Shown here piece after piece: positions 24,279 to 33,835 of a DNA stretch of 64,000 nt. This DNA comes from Neomesorhizobium sp963726065 (GTDB taxonomy: Bacteria > Pseudomonadota > Alphaproteobacteria > Rhizobiales > Rhizobiaceae), in contig CAVSAU010000013.1 of assembly GCA_963726065.1 (NCBI GenBank), positions 310,001 through 374,000 on the forward strand, written 5' to 3'. Numbering within the stretch: position 1 is the stretch's first letter; each line of letters begins with the position of its first letter. The notes beneath the pieces were generated by a model that worked only from the letters and a program-made list of their open reading frames with translations, had not been told where the DNA came from and made no database searches. The translations under genes were made by a program, and so were the position numbers.

Positions 24279-26156
24279 ATGACGGTGCGCAGGTTCTTGG
24301 GAATGACAGGTCTCGCCGCGGCCTTGATCGGGGCGGCAACCCTGACCGCCCACGCCGAAGACAAATGGCGCACAACGTCCTCGCTGATCGGCGAATCCAA
24401 ATACGGCGAAGACTTCAAGCAGTATGACTACGTCAATCCCGACGCGCCAAAGGGCGGCACCTTGAATTCGACCGTCAGCGGCACTTTCGACAGCTTCAAC
24501 CCCTATATCGTGCGCGGCAGCCCGGCCGCCGGCCTGGTCGGGTTCGGCGGCGGATATCTCTACGACACGTTGATGGAGCAGGCGACCGACGAGGGAAGCG
24601 TCAGCCACCCGCTCGTGGCCGACGCCTACAAATACCCGGACGACTATTCCTCGGCGACCTATCGGCTCGACCCCCGCGCCAAATGGCATGACGGCAAGCC
24701 GATCACCGTCGACGACGTCGTCTGGTCCTTCGGCGTGCTCAAGGCCAACAGCCCGCTCTACGCGCAATATTATGCCAACGTCACGGAAGCCGTGGCGCTG
24801 AACGACCGCGAGGTCGAGTTCCGCTTCAACCAGAAGGGCAATCGCGAGCTGCCCAAGATCATCGGCGACATGGTCGTGCTGCCCAAGCATTGGTGGGAGG
24901 GCACCGACGCCTCGGGCAAGAAGCGCGACATCACCCAGCCGACGCTGGAACCGCCGCTCGGCTCGGCCGCCTACAAGATCGAGAGTTTCAAGCCGGGCGC
25001 CGAGATCGTCTGGAGCAGGGTTCCCGACTATTGGGGCGCCAAGCTGCCGGTCAAGATCGGCCGCGAGAACGTCGACCGCCGGCGCATCGTCTATTTCTCG
25101 GACGACAACGCCGCCTGGCAGGCCTTCACCAAGGGCGGGCTGGAAGACATCCAGGCCGAAAACAGCTCGCGCCGGTGGGCCACCTATTACAATTTCCCGG
25201 CCTTTACCGCTGGCGACGTCATTAAGAAGGAGTTCAAGGCGACGTCCCGCGCTTCCATGCAGGGTTTCGTCATGAACCAGCGGCGGCCGTTGTTCCAGGA
25301 CCGCAAGGTGCGCGAGGCGCTGACCTATGCTTTCGACTTCGAAACGATGAACCGGACCATCTTCTTCGGCTTCAACACGCGCACCGACAGTTTCTTCGAG
25401 GGTGGGGAACTGGCTTCCCGCGGACTGCCGGAAGGCAAGGAACTGGAGATCCTGAGCGCCTACAAGGACCAGTTACCGCCGGAGGTCTTCACCAAGGAGT
25501 ACAAGCTGCCGGTCTACGGCACCCCGCAGGCCGAGCGCCAGTATCTGCGGCAGATTGTGCAGCTCTTCGGCGAAGCCGGCTGGAAAATCCAGGGCGGCAA
25601 GATGGTCAACGCCAAGGGCGAGCAGTTCAAGCTGGAGATACTCGGCAACAACGAAACCGACGAGGTGATCGCCAACCCCTACATCAACATGCTGAAGAAG
25701 GTCGGCATCGACGCGTCGTTGCGCATCGTCGATCCCAACCAGTATGTCCAGCGCGTCAACAATTTCGATTTCGACATGCTGACCAACGTCATGGCGCAGA
25801 GCGATTCGCCCGGCAATGAACAGCGCGATTTCTGGTCGACCAAGGCCGCCGACACGCCCGGCTCCCGCAACCTCGCCGGCATCAAGAATCCGGTGATCGA
25901 CGCGCTGATCGACAAGGTCATCTTCGCCACCGACCGAGAAGACTTGATCGCTTCGACCCGCGCCCTCGACCGCGTACTTCTGTGGAACTTCTACGTCGTC
26001 CCGCAATATCACCGGTCGGTCGTCTGGCTCGCCTACTGGAACAAGTTCGGCATGCCCCACAAGCAGCCGGAATACATCGGCGCCGACGTCAATTCGTGGT
26101 GGATCGATGCCGAAAAGGAAAAGGCGCTGGCCGCCAAGTACAAGAGCGTCAATTGA
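24279..26156 (+). CDS. yejA1: YejA-like peptide-binding protein 1 (Sec-exported)
   Basis: Periplasmic solute-binding protein of the family-5 (SBP_bac_5) type for a YejABEF importer, known to take up microcin C and other peptides. ATG 24279 is chosen, with GAGG upstream; residues 1-27 form a Sec signal peptide ending AAATLTAHA. The mature part has the hallmarks QYDYVNPDAPKGGTLN, DARAKWHDG-like WHDGKPITVDDVVWSFG and PPLGSAAYKIESFKPG. Length is 625 residues. Its stop overlaps the TTG start of the second binding protein (TTGA). Confidence 0.93.
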   Translation: MTVRRFLGMTGLAAALIGAATLTAHAEDKWRTTSSLIGESKYGEDFKQYDYVNPDAPKGGTLNSTVSGTFDSFNPYIVRGSPAAGLVGFGGGYLYDTLMEQATDEGSVSHPLVADAYKYPDDYSSATYRLDPRAKWHDGKPITVDDVVWSFGVLKANSPLYAQYYANVTEAVALNDREVEFRFNQKGNRELPKIIGDMVVLPKHWWEGTDASGKKRDITQPTLEPPLGSAAYKIESFKPGAEIVWSRVPDYWGAKLPVKIGRENVDRRRIVYFSDDNAAWQAFTKGGLEDIQAENSSRRWATYYNFPAFTAGDVIKKEFKATSRASMQGFVMNQRRPLFQDRKVREALTYAFDFETMNRTIFFGFNTRTDSFFEGGELASRGLPEGKELEILSAYKDQLPPEVFTKEYKLPVYGTPQAERQYLRQIVQLFGEAGWKIQGGKMVNAKGEQFKLEILGNNETDEVIANPYINMLKKVGIDASLRIVDPNQYVQRVNNFDFDMLTNVMAQSDSPGNEQRDFWSTKAADTPGSRNLAGIKNPVIDALIDKVIFATDREDLIASTRALDRVLLWNFYVVPQYHRSVVWLAYWNKFGMPHKQPEYIGADVNSWWIDAEKEKALAAKYKSVN

Positions 26157-28018
26157 GCCCGCGTCTGCCGCGCCGCGACTTTCTGGCGCTCGCTGGTGCG
26201 GCGGCGGCCGCACCGCTGCTGCCGGCCTTCGCCGCCAGCCCGACAGGCACGCCGCTGCATGGCCTGTCAGCCTTCGGCGACCTGAAATATCCCGCCGGCT
26301 TCAAGCATTTCGACTATGTGAACCCGGACGCGCCGAAGGGCGGCACGTTCAATTTTTCCGTGCACACCTGGCTGTACAATCAGAGCCCGCTCACCTTCAA
26401 CACGCTGAACAGCTTTACGCCCAAGGATGACGCTCCGCCGCGCATGGAAATGTGCTTCGACACGCTGTTGACTCCGGCCCTGGACGAGCCCGACGCGCTC
26501 TATGGCCGGCTGGCCGAGAGCGTCACCATCTCGCAGGACCGCAACAGCTTCGAATTCAGACTGCGCCCGCAGGCGCGCTTCCATGACGGCGGCCCGGTGA
26601 CGGCGGCCGACGTCGCCTTCACCTTCATGACCTACAAGGAGAAGGGTCATTACGATCTGCAATTGCCGTTGCTGGAGCTTGTCTCGGCGGAGGCCCTAGA
26701 CACACAAACCGTGCGGCTGACATTCACCGGCAAGCAGTCCGGACGCACCATCCTGACGGTTGGAGAATTTCCGGTCGTCTCGAAAGCCTTCTACACCGCG
26801 AACGATTTCAGTCAGCCGACGATGAACCCGCCGCTCGGGTCGGGGCCCTACAAGGTCGGCCGCGTGGTGGCCGGGCAGACCATCGAATACGAGCGCAATC
26901 CCGACTACTGGGCACGCGACCTCGGCTTCAGCCGTGGCCTGCATAATTTCGACCGCATCCGAGTCGAGTTCTACCGCGACCGGCAAGCCGGCTTCGAAGC
27001 ATTCAAGAAGGGCGATATCACCTACCGCCAGGAGGCCGTTTCCAGAACCTGGGCGACGGCATACGACTTCCCGGCACTCAACGAGAAAAAGGTCGTCAAG
27101 CGCACTTTCCCCGGCGAAAAGCGCCCCTCCATGCAGGCTATGGCGCTCAACCAGCGGCGCGAGCGCTTTCGCGACCCGCGCGTCCGGCGGGCAGTTGCGC
27201 TCTGCTTCGACTTCGAATGGACGAACCGGACCCTGTTCTACGGCGTGTACACCCGCTCGCATTCCACCTTCGAACGGTCCGACTACCGTGCCGAAGGCCT
27301 GCCCTCACCCGAAGAGCTTGCGATCCTCGAACCCTTGCGCGGTAAGATACCCGACGAGGCGTTCGGCGAGGCCGTTCTGCAGCCATCTTCGGACGGCTCC
27401 GGTCGTGACCGCAAACTGCTCGGCACGGCGTCGAAGCTGCTTGCCGAAGCAGGGTGGAAACGCAACGGCAACATGCTGCAGAACGACAAGGGCGAGAAAC
27501 TGTCGCTGGAGATCCTGGCCGACGACGACAGCCTGGTGCGGATCTTCAGTCCGTTTGTCGAAAACATGCGCGTCATCGGCATCGACGCCACTATCCGGCA
27601 GGTCGATTCCGCACAGTACAATCTGCGGCAGAACGAGTTCGACTACGATCTGATCTCGGCGGCGTTCTCCTTCGAGGCGACGCCGACCCGTGACACGATG
27701 GAACTCTTCTTCCATTCCCGCGCCGCGGCAAGCCCCAGCGCCCGCAATTATCCCGGCGTCCGCGATGCAGGCGTCGACGCCCTGGTCGAGGCCGTGGGGC
27801 TGGCAAAGGACCGCCCGGCGCTGGTTGCGGCCATGCGCGCGCTCGATCGGGTCTTGCGCGCGCGCATGGACTGGATTCCAAATTGGCATTCCGCGAATCA
27901 CCTTGTGGCCTTCTGGGACATGTTCAGTTTCAAGGAGCCGAAGCCCGATTACGGTTTCCCCGTCGAGGCGCTGTGGTGGTTCGACAAAGACAAGGCGAAG
28001 GCGATTGGCAAGGGTTGA
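26153..28018 (+). CDS. yejA2: YejA-like peptide-binding protein 2 (Tat-type signal)
   Basis: Second family-5 binding protein, 621 residues, a paralogue of the preceding gene (shared HFDYVNPDAPKGGTFNFSV and PPLGSGPYKVGRVVAG). The start is TTG at 26153, inside the TTGA overlap with yejA1; no closer ATG precedes the signal. The N-terminus has a twin-arginine motif, PRRDFLALAGAAAAAPLLPA, so export is probably by Tat, unlike its Sec-dependent neighbour. Brucella-type Yej loci also carry two yejA genes. Ligands may differ. Confidence 0.92.
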   Translation: MSPRLPRRDFLALAGAAAAAPLLPAFAASPTGTPLHGLSAFGDLKYPAGFKHFDYVNPDAPKGGTFNFSVHTWLYNQSPLTFNTLNSFTPKDDAPPRMEMCFDTLLTPALDEPDALYGRLAESVTISQDRNSFEFRLRPQARFHDGGPVTAADVAFTFMTYKEKGHYDLQLPLLELVSAEALDTQTVRLTFTGKQSGRTILTVGEFPVVSKAFYTANDFSQPTMNPPLGSGPYKVGRVVAGQTIEYERNPDYWARDLGFSRGLHNFDRIRVEFYRDRQAGFEAFKKGDITYRQEAVSRTWATAYDFPALNEKKVVKRTFPGEKRPSMQAMALNQRRERFRDPRVRRAVALCFDFEWTNRTLFYGVYTRSHSTFERSDYRAEGLPSPEELAILEPLRGKIPDEAFGEAVLQPSSDGSGRDRKLLGTASKLLAEAGWKRNGNMLQNDKGEKLSLEILADDDSLVRIFSPFVENMRVIGIDATIRQVDSAQYNLRQNEFDYDLISAAFSFEATPTRDTMELFFHSRAAASPSARNYPGVRDAGVDALVEAVGLAKDRPALVAAMRALDRVLRARMDWIPNWHSANHLVAFWDMFSFKEPKPDYGFPVEALWWFDKDKAKAIGKG

Positions 28019-28093
28019 CAGTCTAATTCTGACGGAGCCTCGCGCTCTTTCACGCCCCCTGCCGCCTTGTTTCGCACCGGTGGGCTCAACCTG

Positions 28094-29192
28094 ATGGGCG
28101 CCTATATCCTCCGCCGCATCCTTCTGATGATCCCGACGCTGTTCGGCATCATGGCGGTGTCCTTCGCGGTCATCCAGTTTGCGCCCGGCGGCCCGGTCGA
28201 GCAGGTCATCGCCAAGCTGCAGAACCCCGGCGGAGGAGGCGACGCGCTTTCCGGTGGCGGTGGGGATGCCGGCGGTGGCGGCAATTTCGACGCCGGCGGC
28301 GAAGTCTTCGCGCTACCGCGGCGCGCAGGGCCTCGATCCCGAGTTCATCGCCAAGCTGGAAAAGCAGTTCGGCTTCGACAAGCCGCCGCTCGAGCGCTTT
28401 TTCGGGATGCTCTGGAACTATACCCGCTTCGATTTCGGAGAGAGCTTCTTCCGCAAGATCTCCGTCCTCGACCTGATCCTTGAAAAGATGCCGGTGTCGA
28501 TCTCGATCGGCCTATGGATCACTTTGCTTTCCTACCTGATCTCCATCCCGCTCGGCATCCGCAAGGCCGTCAAGGACGGCTCCACGTTCGACGTGTGGAC
28601 CAGCGGCGTGGTGATCGTCGGCTACGCCATCCCCGGCTTCCTGTTCGCCATCATGCTGATGGTGCTGTTCGCCGGCGGCTCCTTCTACGACTGGTTCCCG
28701 CTGCGCGGCCTTGTCTCGGAAAACTTCTCCGACCTTCCCTGGTACGAGAAGATCGTCGACTACTTCTGGCACCTGACGCTGCCGCTGGCCGCGATGGTGC
28801 TGTCGGCCTTCGCCACCACCACCCTGCTCACCAAGAACTCCTTCCTCGACGAGATCCGCAAGCAGTATGTGGTCACCGCGCGCGCCAAGGGCCTGTCGGA
28901 ACGGCGCGTGCTTTACGGCCACGTCTTCCGCAACGCCATGCTGATCGTGATCGCCGGTTTCCCCGGCGCCTTCATATCGGCCTTCTTCACCGGCTCGCTG
29001 CTGATCGAAAACATCTTCTCGCTCGATGGCCTTGGCCTCCTCGGCTACAAATCCATCCTCGACCGCGACTATCCCGTGGTCTTCGCAACGCTCTACATCT
29101 TCTCGCTGATGGGACTCTTCGTCACCCTCATCTCCGACCTCATCTATACCTGGATCGATCCGCGCATCGATTTCGAGCGGAGAGACGTCTGA
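28094..29192 (+). CDS. yejB: YejB-like ABC permease (frameshifted)
   Basis: Inner-membrane permease, BPD_transp_1 fold. Residues 1-30 hold the first helix (MGAYILRRILLMIPTLFGIM). A glycine-rich stretch follows (residues about 48-70), in which one base is missing near 28305. After it the frame continues with RYRGAQGLDPEFIAKLEKQF and the permease core. The EAA loop reads RAKGLSERRVLYGHVFRNAM. Repaired length is about 366 residues. Its stop shares one base with the yejE start (TGATG). Confidence 0.9.
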
Positions 29193-30349
29193 TGTCCATC
29201 CAGACGTCCACAGCGGTCGACACCGCAGGCAACGAGGCGCGGCGGCCATGGCTGTCGCCGATCAACCAGCGCCGCTGGCAGAACTTCAAGGCCAACCGGC
29301 GCGGCTACTGGTCGTTGTGGATTTTCCTCGTCCTGTTCGTGCTGTCGCTCGGCTCCGAACTGATCGCCAACGACAGACCGCTGCTGATCCGCTTCAAGGG
29401 CCAGTTCTATTCCCCCATCGTCACCGACTACGACGAGGCGACGTTCCTGGGCGACGAAGGTTTTCTGCCTGTGGCCGACTACCGCATGCCGATCGTCCAG
29501 GACGCCATCGCCGCCAACGGCTGGATGATCTGGCCTCCGATCCGCTATTCCTACCGCACCACCAACAACGAGATACCCGACGCCGCGCCCGCCAAGCCGT
29601 CCTGGCTCTACGACAAGGCGAAGCGCTGCGAGCGCTATCCACTGGGCGTCGACGATCCCAACTGTACGGTCGGCAACTGGAACTGGCTCGGCACCGACGA
29701 CCAGGCGCGCGACGTGCTCGCCCGCGTCATCTACGGCTTCCGCATCTCGGTCCTGTTCGGCCTGATCCTGACGCTGGCCTCCACCGTGATCGGCGTCGCC
29801 GCAGGCGCCGTGCAAGGCTATTTCGGCGGCTGGACCGACCTCCTGTTCCAGCGCTTCATCGAGATCTGGTCGGCTATTCCCGTGCTTTACCTGATCCTGA
29901 TCATTTCCGCCGTGCTGCCGCCGGGCTTCTTCATCCTGCTCGGTATCATGCTGGCTTTTTCCTGGGTCGCGCTGGTCGGCGTTGTGCGGGCGGAGTTCCT
30001 GCGCGCCCGCAATTTCGAATATGTGAACGCGGCGCGCGCGCTCGGCGTGCCCAACCGCACCATCATGTTGCGCCACCTTTTGCCCAACGCCATGGTGGCC
30101 ACGCTCACCTTCCTGCCGTTCATCCTCAACGGCTCGATCTCGACGCTGACGGCGCTGGATTTCCTCGGCTTCGGCCTGCCGCCCGGTTCCGCCTCGCTCG
30201 GCGAACTGCTGAAGCAGGGCCAGCGCAACCTCAACGCGCCATGGCTCGCCATGACCGGCTTCTTCACATTGTCGATCATGCTGTCGCTGCTGATCTTCAT
30301 CGGTGAAGCCACCCGCGACGCCTTCGACCCGCGCAAGACGTTCAAATGA
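29192..30349 (+). CDS. yejE: YejE-like ABC permease
   Basis: Second permease of the importer, 385 residues. One N-terminal helix (about residues 40-60) precedes a periplasmic region with LGTDDQARDVLARVIYGFR, which is conserved in oligopeptide permeases. Five more helices follow. The EAA loop is NAARALGVPNRTIMLRHLLP. It overlaps the yejB stop by one base. The expected partner ATPase gene does not follow directly: two toxin-antitoxin genes lie between. Confidence 0.94.
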   Translation: MSIQTSTAVDTAGNEARRPWLSPINQRRWQNFKANRRGYWSLWIFLVLFVLSLGSELIANDRPLLIRFKGQFYSPIVTDYDEATFLGDEGFLPVADYRMPIVQDAIAANGWMIWPPIRYSYRTTNNEIPDAAPAKPSWLYDKAKRCERYPLGVDDPNCTVGNWNWLGTDDQARDVLARVIYGFRISVLFGLILTLASTVIGVAAGAVQGYFGGWTDLLFQRFIEIWSAIPVLYLILIISAVLPPGFFILLGIMLAFSWVALVGVVRAEFLRARNFEYVNAARALGVPNRTIMLRHLLPNAMVATLTFLPFILNGSISTLTALDFLGFGLPPGSASLGELLKQGQRNLNAPWLAMTGFFTLSIMLSLLIFIGEATRDAFDPRKTFK

Positions 30350-30394
30350 GCGGGTGGGCGTGGTAAGTTCGCTGGCCATCAAAGAGATCAATCC

Positions 30395-30631
30395 ATGAAC
30401 AAGATTGTGAAAGAACACTATCCGGCATCGCAGCTTCCCAAGGAGTTACGCGGGTCGATCTTGCCTGGCGCCTCGGTCAAGGTGACCATCGAAGAAGAAC
30501 CGGTCGGCAAAACCGCCAATGTTCACGAACTCGTCGCGCTGGCGCGCGAAGCCCAAGAGAACGCTCGTGGGACGACGATCGAGGAAGCCGTCGGTCGTAT
30601 TCGCAGATTGCGCGATGAATGGGATTATTGA
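30395..30631 (+). CDS. Putative antitoxin of a PIN-domain pair
   Basis: A 78-residue acidic, helix-rich protein; I do not recognise a named family. The N-terminal half (MNKIVKEHYPASQLPKELRG, then GASVKVTIEEE) looks like a short beta region. The C-terminal half (TTIEEAVGRIRRLRDEWDY) looks like the helix that antitoxins insert into PIN toxins. It sits 45 bases after yejE and its stop shares a base with the toxin start (TGATG), the standard antitoxin-toxin coupling. The role is inferred from the neighbour. Confidence 0.75.
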   Translation: MNKIVKEHYPASQLPKELRGSILPGASVKVTIEEEPVGKTANVHELVALAREAQENARGTTIEEAVGRIRRLRDEWDY

Positions 30632-31083
30632 TGGCGTTGCAGCGACACAACGTCGACACCAACGTCTTTATCGCCATGTTCGAACGCTCCGATGAGCGAG
30701 CCGGGCGCTTGCTGCATATGTTCACGAGCGGATATCGTGCGGATGACGATCCTTTTTTAACAAGTGAAATCACGCTGGCCGAACTCCTGGTCTTGCCGCT
30801 TCGCCAGAAAGATGAACGCCTGACATCGGTCTACCAGCGATGGGTTAAGTCCGACAGTTTGGTTGTCTCGAAGGCGGTCGATCGGGATATTCTTTTTGCG
30901 GCCGCCGGCTTGCGGGCTGATGACGGATCGCTTCGCCTCCCGGATGCAATTCATTTGGCGACCGCCATGCGTTTTGGGTGCCGGATGTTCCTTACCTTCG
31001 ATGCTCGGCTGGACCGTTGCGTGCACATCGTGAAGCCCGAAGCGGAAATGCTGGAACAGCTCGTTGTGGAGTTCTCCGCTTGA
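30631..31083 (+). CDS. PIN-domain toxin (VapC-like ribonuclease)
   Basis: A 150-residue PIN-fold protein, expected to be an Mg-dependent endoribonuclease held in check by the preceding protein. Acidic active-site residues are visible: D9 in VDTNVFIAMFE, E51 in SEITLAELLVLPL, D105 in LPDAIHLATAMRFG and D124 in FLTFDARL. The stop TGA overlaps the TTG start of the importer ATPase gene (TTGA), so the pair is translationally bridged into the yej operon. It is very unusual for a yej locus. Confidence 0.88.
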   Translation: MALQRHNVDTNVFIAMFERSDERAGRLLHMFTSGYRADDDPFLTSEITLAELLVLPLRQKDERLTSVYQRWVKSDSLVVSKAVDRDILFAAAGLRADDGSLRLPDAIHLATAMRFGCRMFLTFDARLDRCVHIVKPEAEMLEQLVVEFSA

Positions 31084-32708
31084 CCTCCCCCCTCCTCTCG
31101 GTCCGCGATCTTTCCGTTGCCTTCGAACAGGGTGGCAAGGTGTCGACGGCCGTCGACCATATCTCCTTCGACATCGCCAAGGGGGAGACCGTGGCGCTGG
31201 TCGGTAAGTCCGGTTCCGGCAAGTCGGTGTCGGCGCTGTCGGTGCTGAAGCTTTTGCCCTACCCGCCGGCCAGCCATCCGTCCGGCCAGATCCTGTTCGG
31301 GGGCAGCGACCTCATCGCCAAAACCGAAAAGCAGCTGCGCCAGGTGCGCGGCAACAAGATCACCATGATCTTCCAGGAGCCGATGACCTCGCTCAACCCG
31401 CTGCATACGATCGAGCGGCAGGTCGGCGAGATCCTCAAGCTGCATCAGGGCTTGCGTGATGCCGCCGCCCGCAAGCGCACGCTGGAACTCCTGCACGAAG
31501 TCGGCATCCGCGAGCCGGAAAAGCGCCTTCAGGCCTATCCGCACCAGCTTTCCGGCGGCCAGCGCCAGCGCGTCATGATCGCCATGGCGCTTGCCAACGA
31601 GCCGGAGCTTCTGATCGCCGACGAGCCGACCACCGCGCTCGATGTCACCGTGCAAGCGCAGATCCTCGAATTGCTGGCGCGCCTCAAGGAAAAGAACGGC
31701 ATGTCGATGCTGTTCATCACCCACGACCTCGGCATCGTCCGCAAGATCGCCGACCGCGTCTGCGTGATGACCAGGGGCAAGATCGTCGAGACCGGACCGA
31801 CCAGGGAAATTTTTGCCAATCCGCAGCACGAATACACCCGCCATCTGCTTGCGGCCGAGCCCAAGGGCAAGCCGCCCAAGGCCGACCTGTCGGCTGAGAC
31901 CGTCATGCAGGGCGAGGACATAAAAGTCTGGTTCCCGATCAAGCAGGGTTTCTTCCGCACCACCGTCGACCATGTGAAGGCGGTGGACGGCATTGACGTC
32001 ACCGTGCGCGCCGGCCAGACGCTCGGTGTCGTCGGCGAATCCGGCTCCGGCAAGACGACGCTTGGGCTCGCCCTGTCGCGCATGATCTCGTCGGAGGGAA
32101 AAATCCATTTCAACGGCCGCGACATCGACCGCTTGTCCTTCAACGACATGCGGCCGCTGCGGCGCGAATTGCAGATCGTCTTCCAGGACCCGTTCGGATC
32201 GCTCAGCCCGCGCATGTCTGTGGCCGAAATCATCGCTGAGGGCCTCGGCATCCACGAACCCAAGCTAACCGCGCGCGAGCGCGACAAGCGCGTCATCGAC
32301 GTGCTGCACGAGGTCGGCCTCGACGCCGAGACCCGCCATCGCTATCCGCATGAATTCTCCGGTGGCCAGCGCCAGCGCATCGCGATTGCCCGCGCCATGG
32401 TGCTCAACCCGCGCTTCGTAATGCTGGACGAACCGACGTCGGCGCTCGACATGAGCGTCCAGGCACAGGTCGTCGACCTCCTGCGCAACCTGCAGGCCAA
32501 GCACAACCTCGCCTACCTGTTCATCAGCCACGACCTAAAAGTCGTGCGGGCGCTCGCCAACGATGTCATTGTCATGCGCAACGGCCGGATCGTCGAATAT
32601 GGCCCGTCGGAGCAGATCTTCGAACGACCGCAAAGCGACTACACCAAGGCGCTGCTGTCAGCCGCCTTCCGCATCGAAACGGCGCCGGCGGACGTCGTCA
32701 GCCAGTAG
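31080..32708 (+). CDS. yejF: YejF-like ABC ATPase, two nucleotide-binding domains
   Basis: A 542-residue fused ATPase that powers the Yej importer from the cytosolic side. Domain 1 has Walker A GKSGSGKS near residue 40, signature LSGGQRQRVMIAMAL and LLIADEPTTALD. Domain 2 has GESGSGKTTLGLALS near residue 320, FSGGQRQRIAIARAM and VMLDEPTSALD. The C-terminal parts of both carry the oligopeptide-type tails (NPQHEYTRHLL, RPQSDYTKALL). The start TTG 31080 overlaps the toxin stop. The stop codon TAG is the first triplet of a palindromic repeat. Confidence 0.94.
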   Translation: MTSPLLSVRDLSVAFEQGGKVSTAVDHISFDIAKGETVALVGKSGSGKSVSALSVLKLLPYPPASHPSGQILFGGSDLIAKTEKQLRQVRGNKITMIFQEPMTSLNPLHTIERQVGEILKLHQGLRDAAARKRTLELLHEVGIREPEKRLQAYPHQLSGGQRQRVMIAMALANEPELLIADEPTTALDVTVQAQILELLARLKEKNGMSMLFITHDLGIVRKIADRVCVMTRGKIVETGPTREIFANPQHEYTRHLLAAEPKGKPPKADLSAETVMQGEDIKVWFPIKQGFFRTTVDHVKAVDGIDVTVRAGQTLGVVGESGSGKTTLGLALSRMISSEGKIHFNGRDIDRLSFNDMRPLRRELQIVFQDPFGSLSPRMSVAEIIAEGLGIHEPKLTARERDKRVIDVLHEVGLDAETRHRYPHEFSGGQRQRIAIARAMVLNPRFVMLDEPTSALDMSVQAQVVDLLRNLQAKHNLAYLFISHDLKVVRALANDVIVMRNGRIVEYGPSEQIFERPQSDYTKALLSAAFRIETAPADVVSQ

Positions 32709-32744
32709 AGCGGAGTGCATGGGGTGAACCGGGCATTCCGCTCT
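32707..32744. repeat. TAGAGCGG palindrome at the yejF stop
   Basis: A 12-pair stem (32707-32718 with 32733-32744, one G-T pair) of the type AGAGCGGA...TCCGCTCT. It begins on the last two bases of the yejF stop codon. It may act as a transcript end. A family B copy follows 14 bases later. Confidence 0.65.
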
Positions 32745-32757
32745 ATGTGTTTGTTTT

Positions 32758-32806
32758 AACCGCATTTGTGCCACGCCAGGTGATGCCACCTGGCAGCAAA
32801 ATGCTC
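32758..32806. repeat. Dispersed repeat family B, copy 3
   Basis: The fullest copy: AACCGCATTTGTGCCACG, then the 18-base palindrome CCAGGTGATGCCACCTGG, then CAGCAAAATGCTCT. It stands 16 bases upstream of the ghrA start and must lie in its leader. Confidence 0.8.
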
Positions 32807-32822
32807 TGATCCGGAGAACGGA

Positions 32823-33764
32823 ATGGACAAAGGCCGTATTCTTCTGGCGGTAACCGGGTTCCATCCGCAGCGCTGGCATGAATTGCTGTCGGCCGAGCGC
32901 GAGGTGGTGCTCGAGCCAGACTGGCCGAACGACCCGTCCATCACCTATGCGGTGGTGTGGAAGCAGCGCCCCAACCTGCTGAGCGGCCTGCCCAATTTGC
33001 GCGCCATCTTTTCTATCGGCGCCGGCGTCGACCATCTGTTCCAGGATCCGAGCGTGCCGGACGTGCCGATCGTGCGGGTGGTCGCCGACAACCTCTCCCG
33101 CCACATGACCGAATATGTCGTCTGGCGGGTGCTCGACCACCACCGGCAAGGGGCGCTCTACCGCGCGCAGCAGGCAAGAAAGGTCTGGCACGAGCCGCAG
33201 CAGCGCGTGGCCGGCGACATTTCCGTCGGCATCATGGGTTTCGGGCAGCTTGGCCGGGCTGCGGCGCGCGCGCTGCTGGGACTCGGCTTTTGCGTCAATG
33301 GCTGGAGCCGCCGCCCGGCCAGCGCCGATGGCGTCGCCACCTTTCACGGTGAAAGCGGCCTGATCCCGTTCCTCAACGCCACCGACATCCTGGTTGTGCT
33401 GCTGCCGCTGACGCCGGAAACGCAAGGCATCGTCAACTACGACCTGCTGCGCGAATTGCGCCGCCGCAACGGGCTCGGCGGCTCGGTGCTCATCAATGCC
33501 GGCCGCGGCAGGCTGCAGCGCGATGCCGACATCCAACGCGCGCTGGACGATGGCACCTTGAAGGAAGCCAGCCTCGACGTCTTCGAAACCGAGCCGTTAC
33601 CCAAGGCAAGCCCGCTCTGGAACCATCCGAGGGTGTTCGTCACGCCGCACGCCGCCGCGACCTCCGATCCGGCGCATCTGGTGCAGCCAATGCTCGAACA
33701 GATGAACGCCCTCGAACGTGGCGAGGCGCTTCAGAACCTGGTCGACAGGGCTGCGGGCTATTGA
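32823..33764 (+). CDS. ghrA: Glyoxylate/hydroxypyruvate reductase A-like
   Basis: NAD(P)H-dependent 2-hydroxyacid dehydrogenase of the GhrA group, 313 residues. The nucleotide-binding motif is VGIMGFGQLGRAAARALLGL (about residues 138-157). Catalytic Arg, Glu and His sit in LINAGRGRLQRDADI, DVFETEPLP and VTPHAAATSDP. The N-terminal segment FSIGAGVDHLFQDPSVPDVP is typical of GhrA. It appears to be monocistronic, with a family B repeat in its leader. Confidence 0.92.
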   Translation: MDKGRILLAVTGFHPQRWHELLSAEREVVLEPDWPNDPSITYAVVWKQRPNLLSGLPNLRAIFSIGAGVDHLFQDPSVPDVPIVRVVADNLSRHMTEYVVWRVLDHHRQGALYRAQQARKVWHEPQQRVAGDISVGIMGFGQLGRAAARALLGLGFCVNGWSRRPASADGVATFHGESGLIPFLNATDILVVLLPLTPETQGIVNYDLLRELRRRNGLGGSVLINAGRGRLQRDADIQRALDDGTLKEASLDVFETEPLPKASPLWNHPRVFVTPHAAATSDPAHLVQPMLEQMNALERGEALQNLVDRAAGY

Positions 33765-33835
33765 AGCATTTCTGTTCGGCCTGTGGTCAGACGGATTTTT
33801 TCGGGCGTGGCGACGGAGACGCTTGTGCTTTATGA

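Noticed and set aside
28200..28320. Glycine-codon repeat in yejB as a phase-variation tract
   Set aside because: The repeats are imperfect GGC/GGT mixtures, not a uniform tract, and a similar Gly-rich segment occurs in the normal protein; the missing base fits the general error pattern.
29144..32255. Long minus-strand open frames opposite yejE and yejF
   Set aside because: Both overlap genes with complete permease or ATPase motifs; no independent support.
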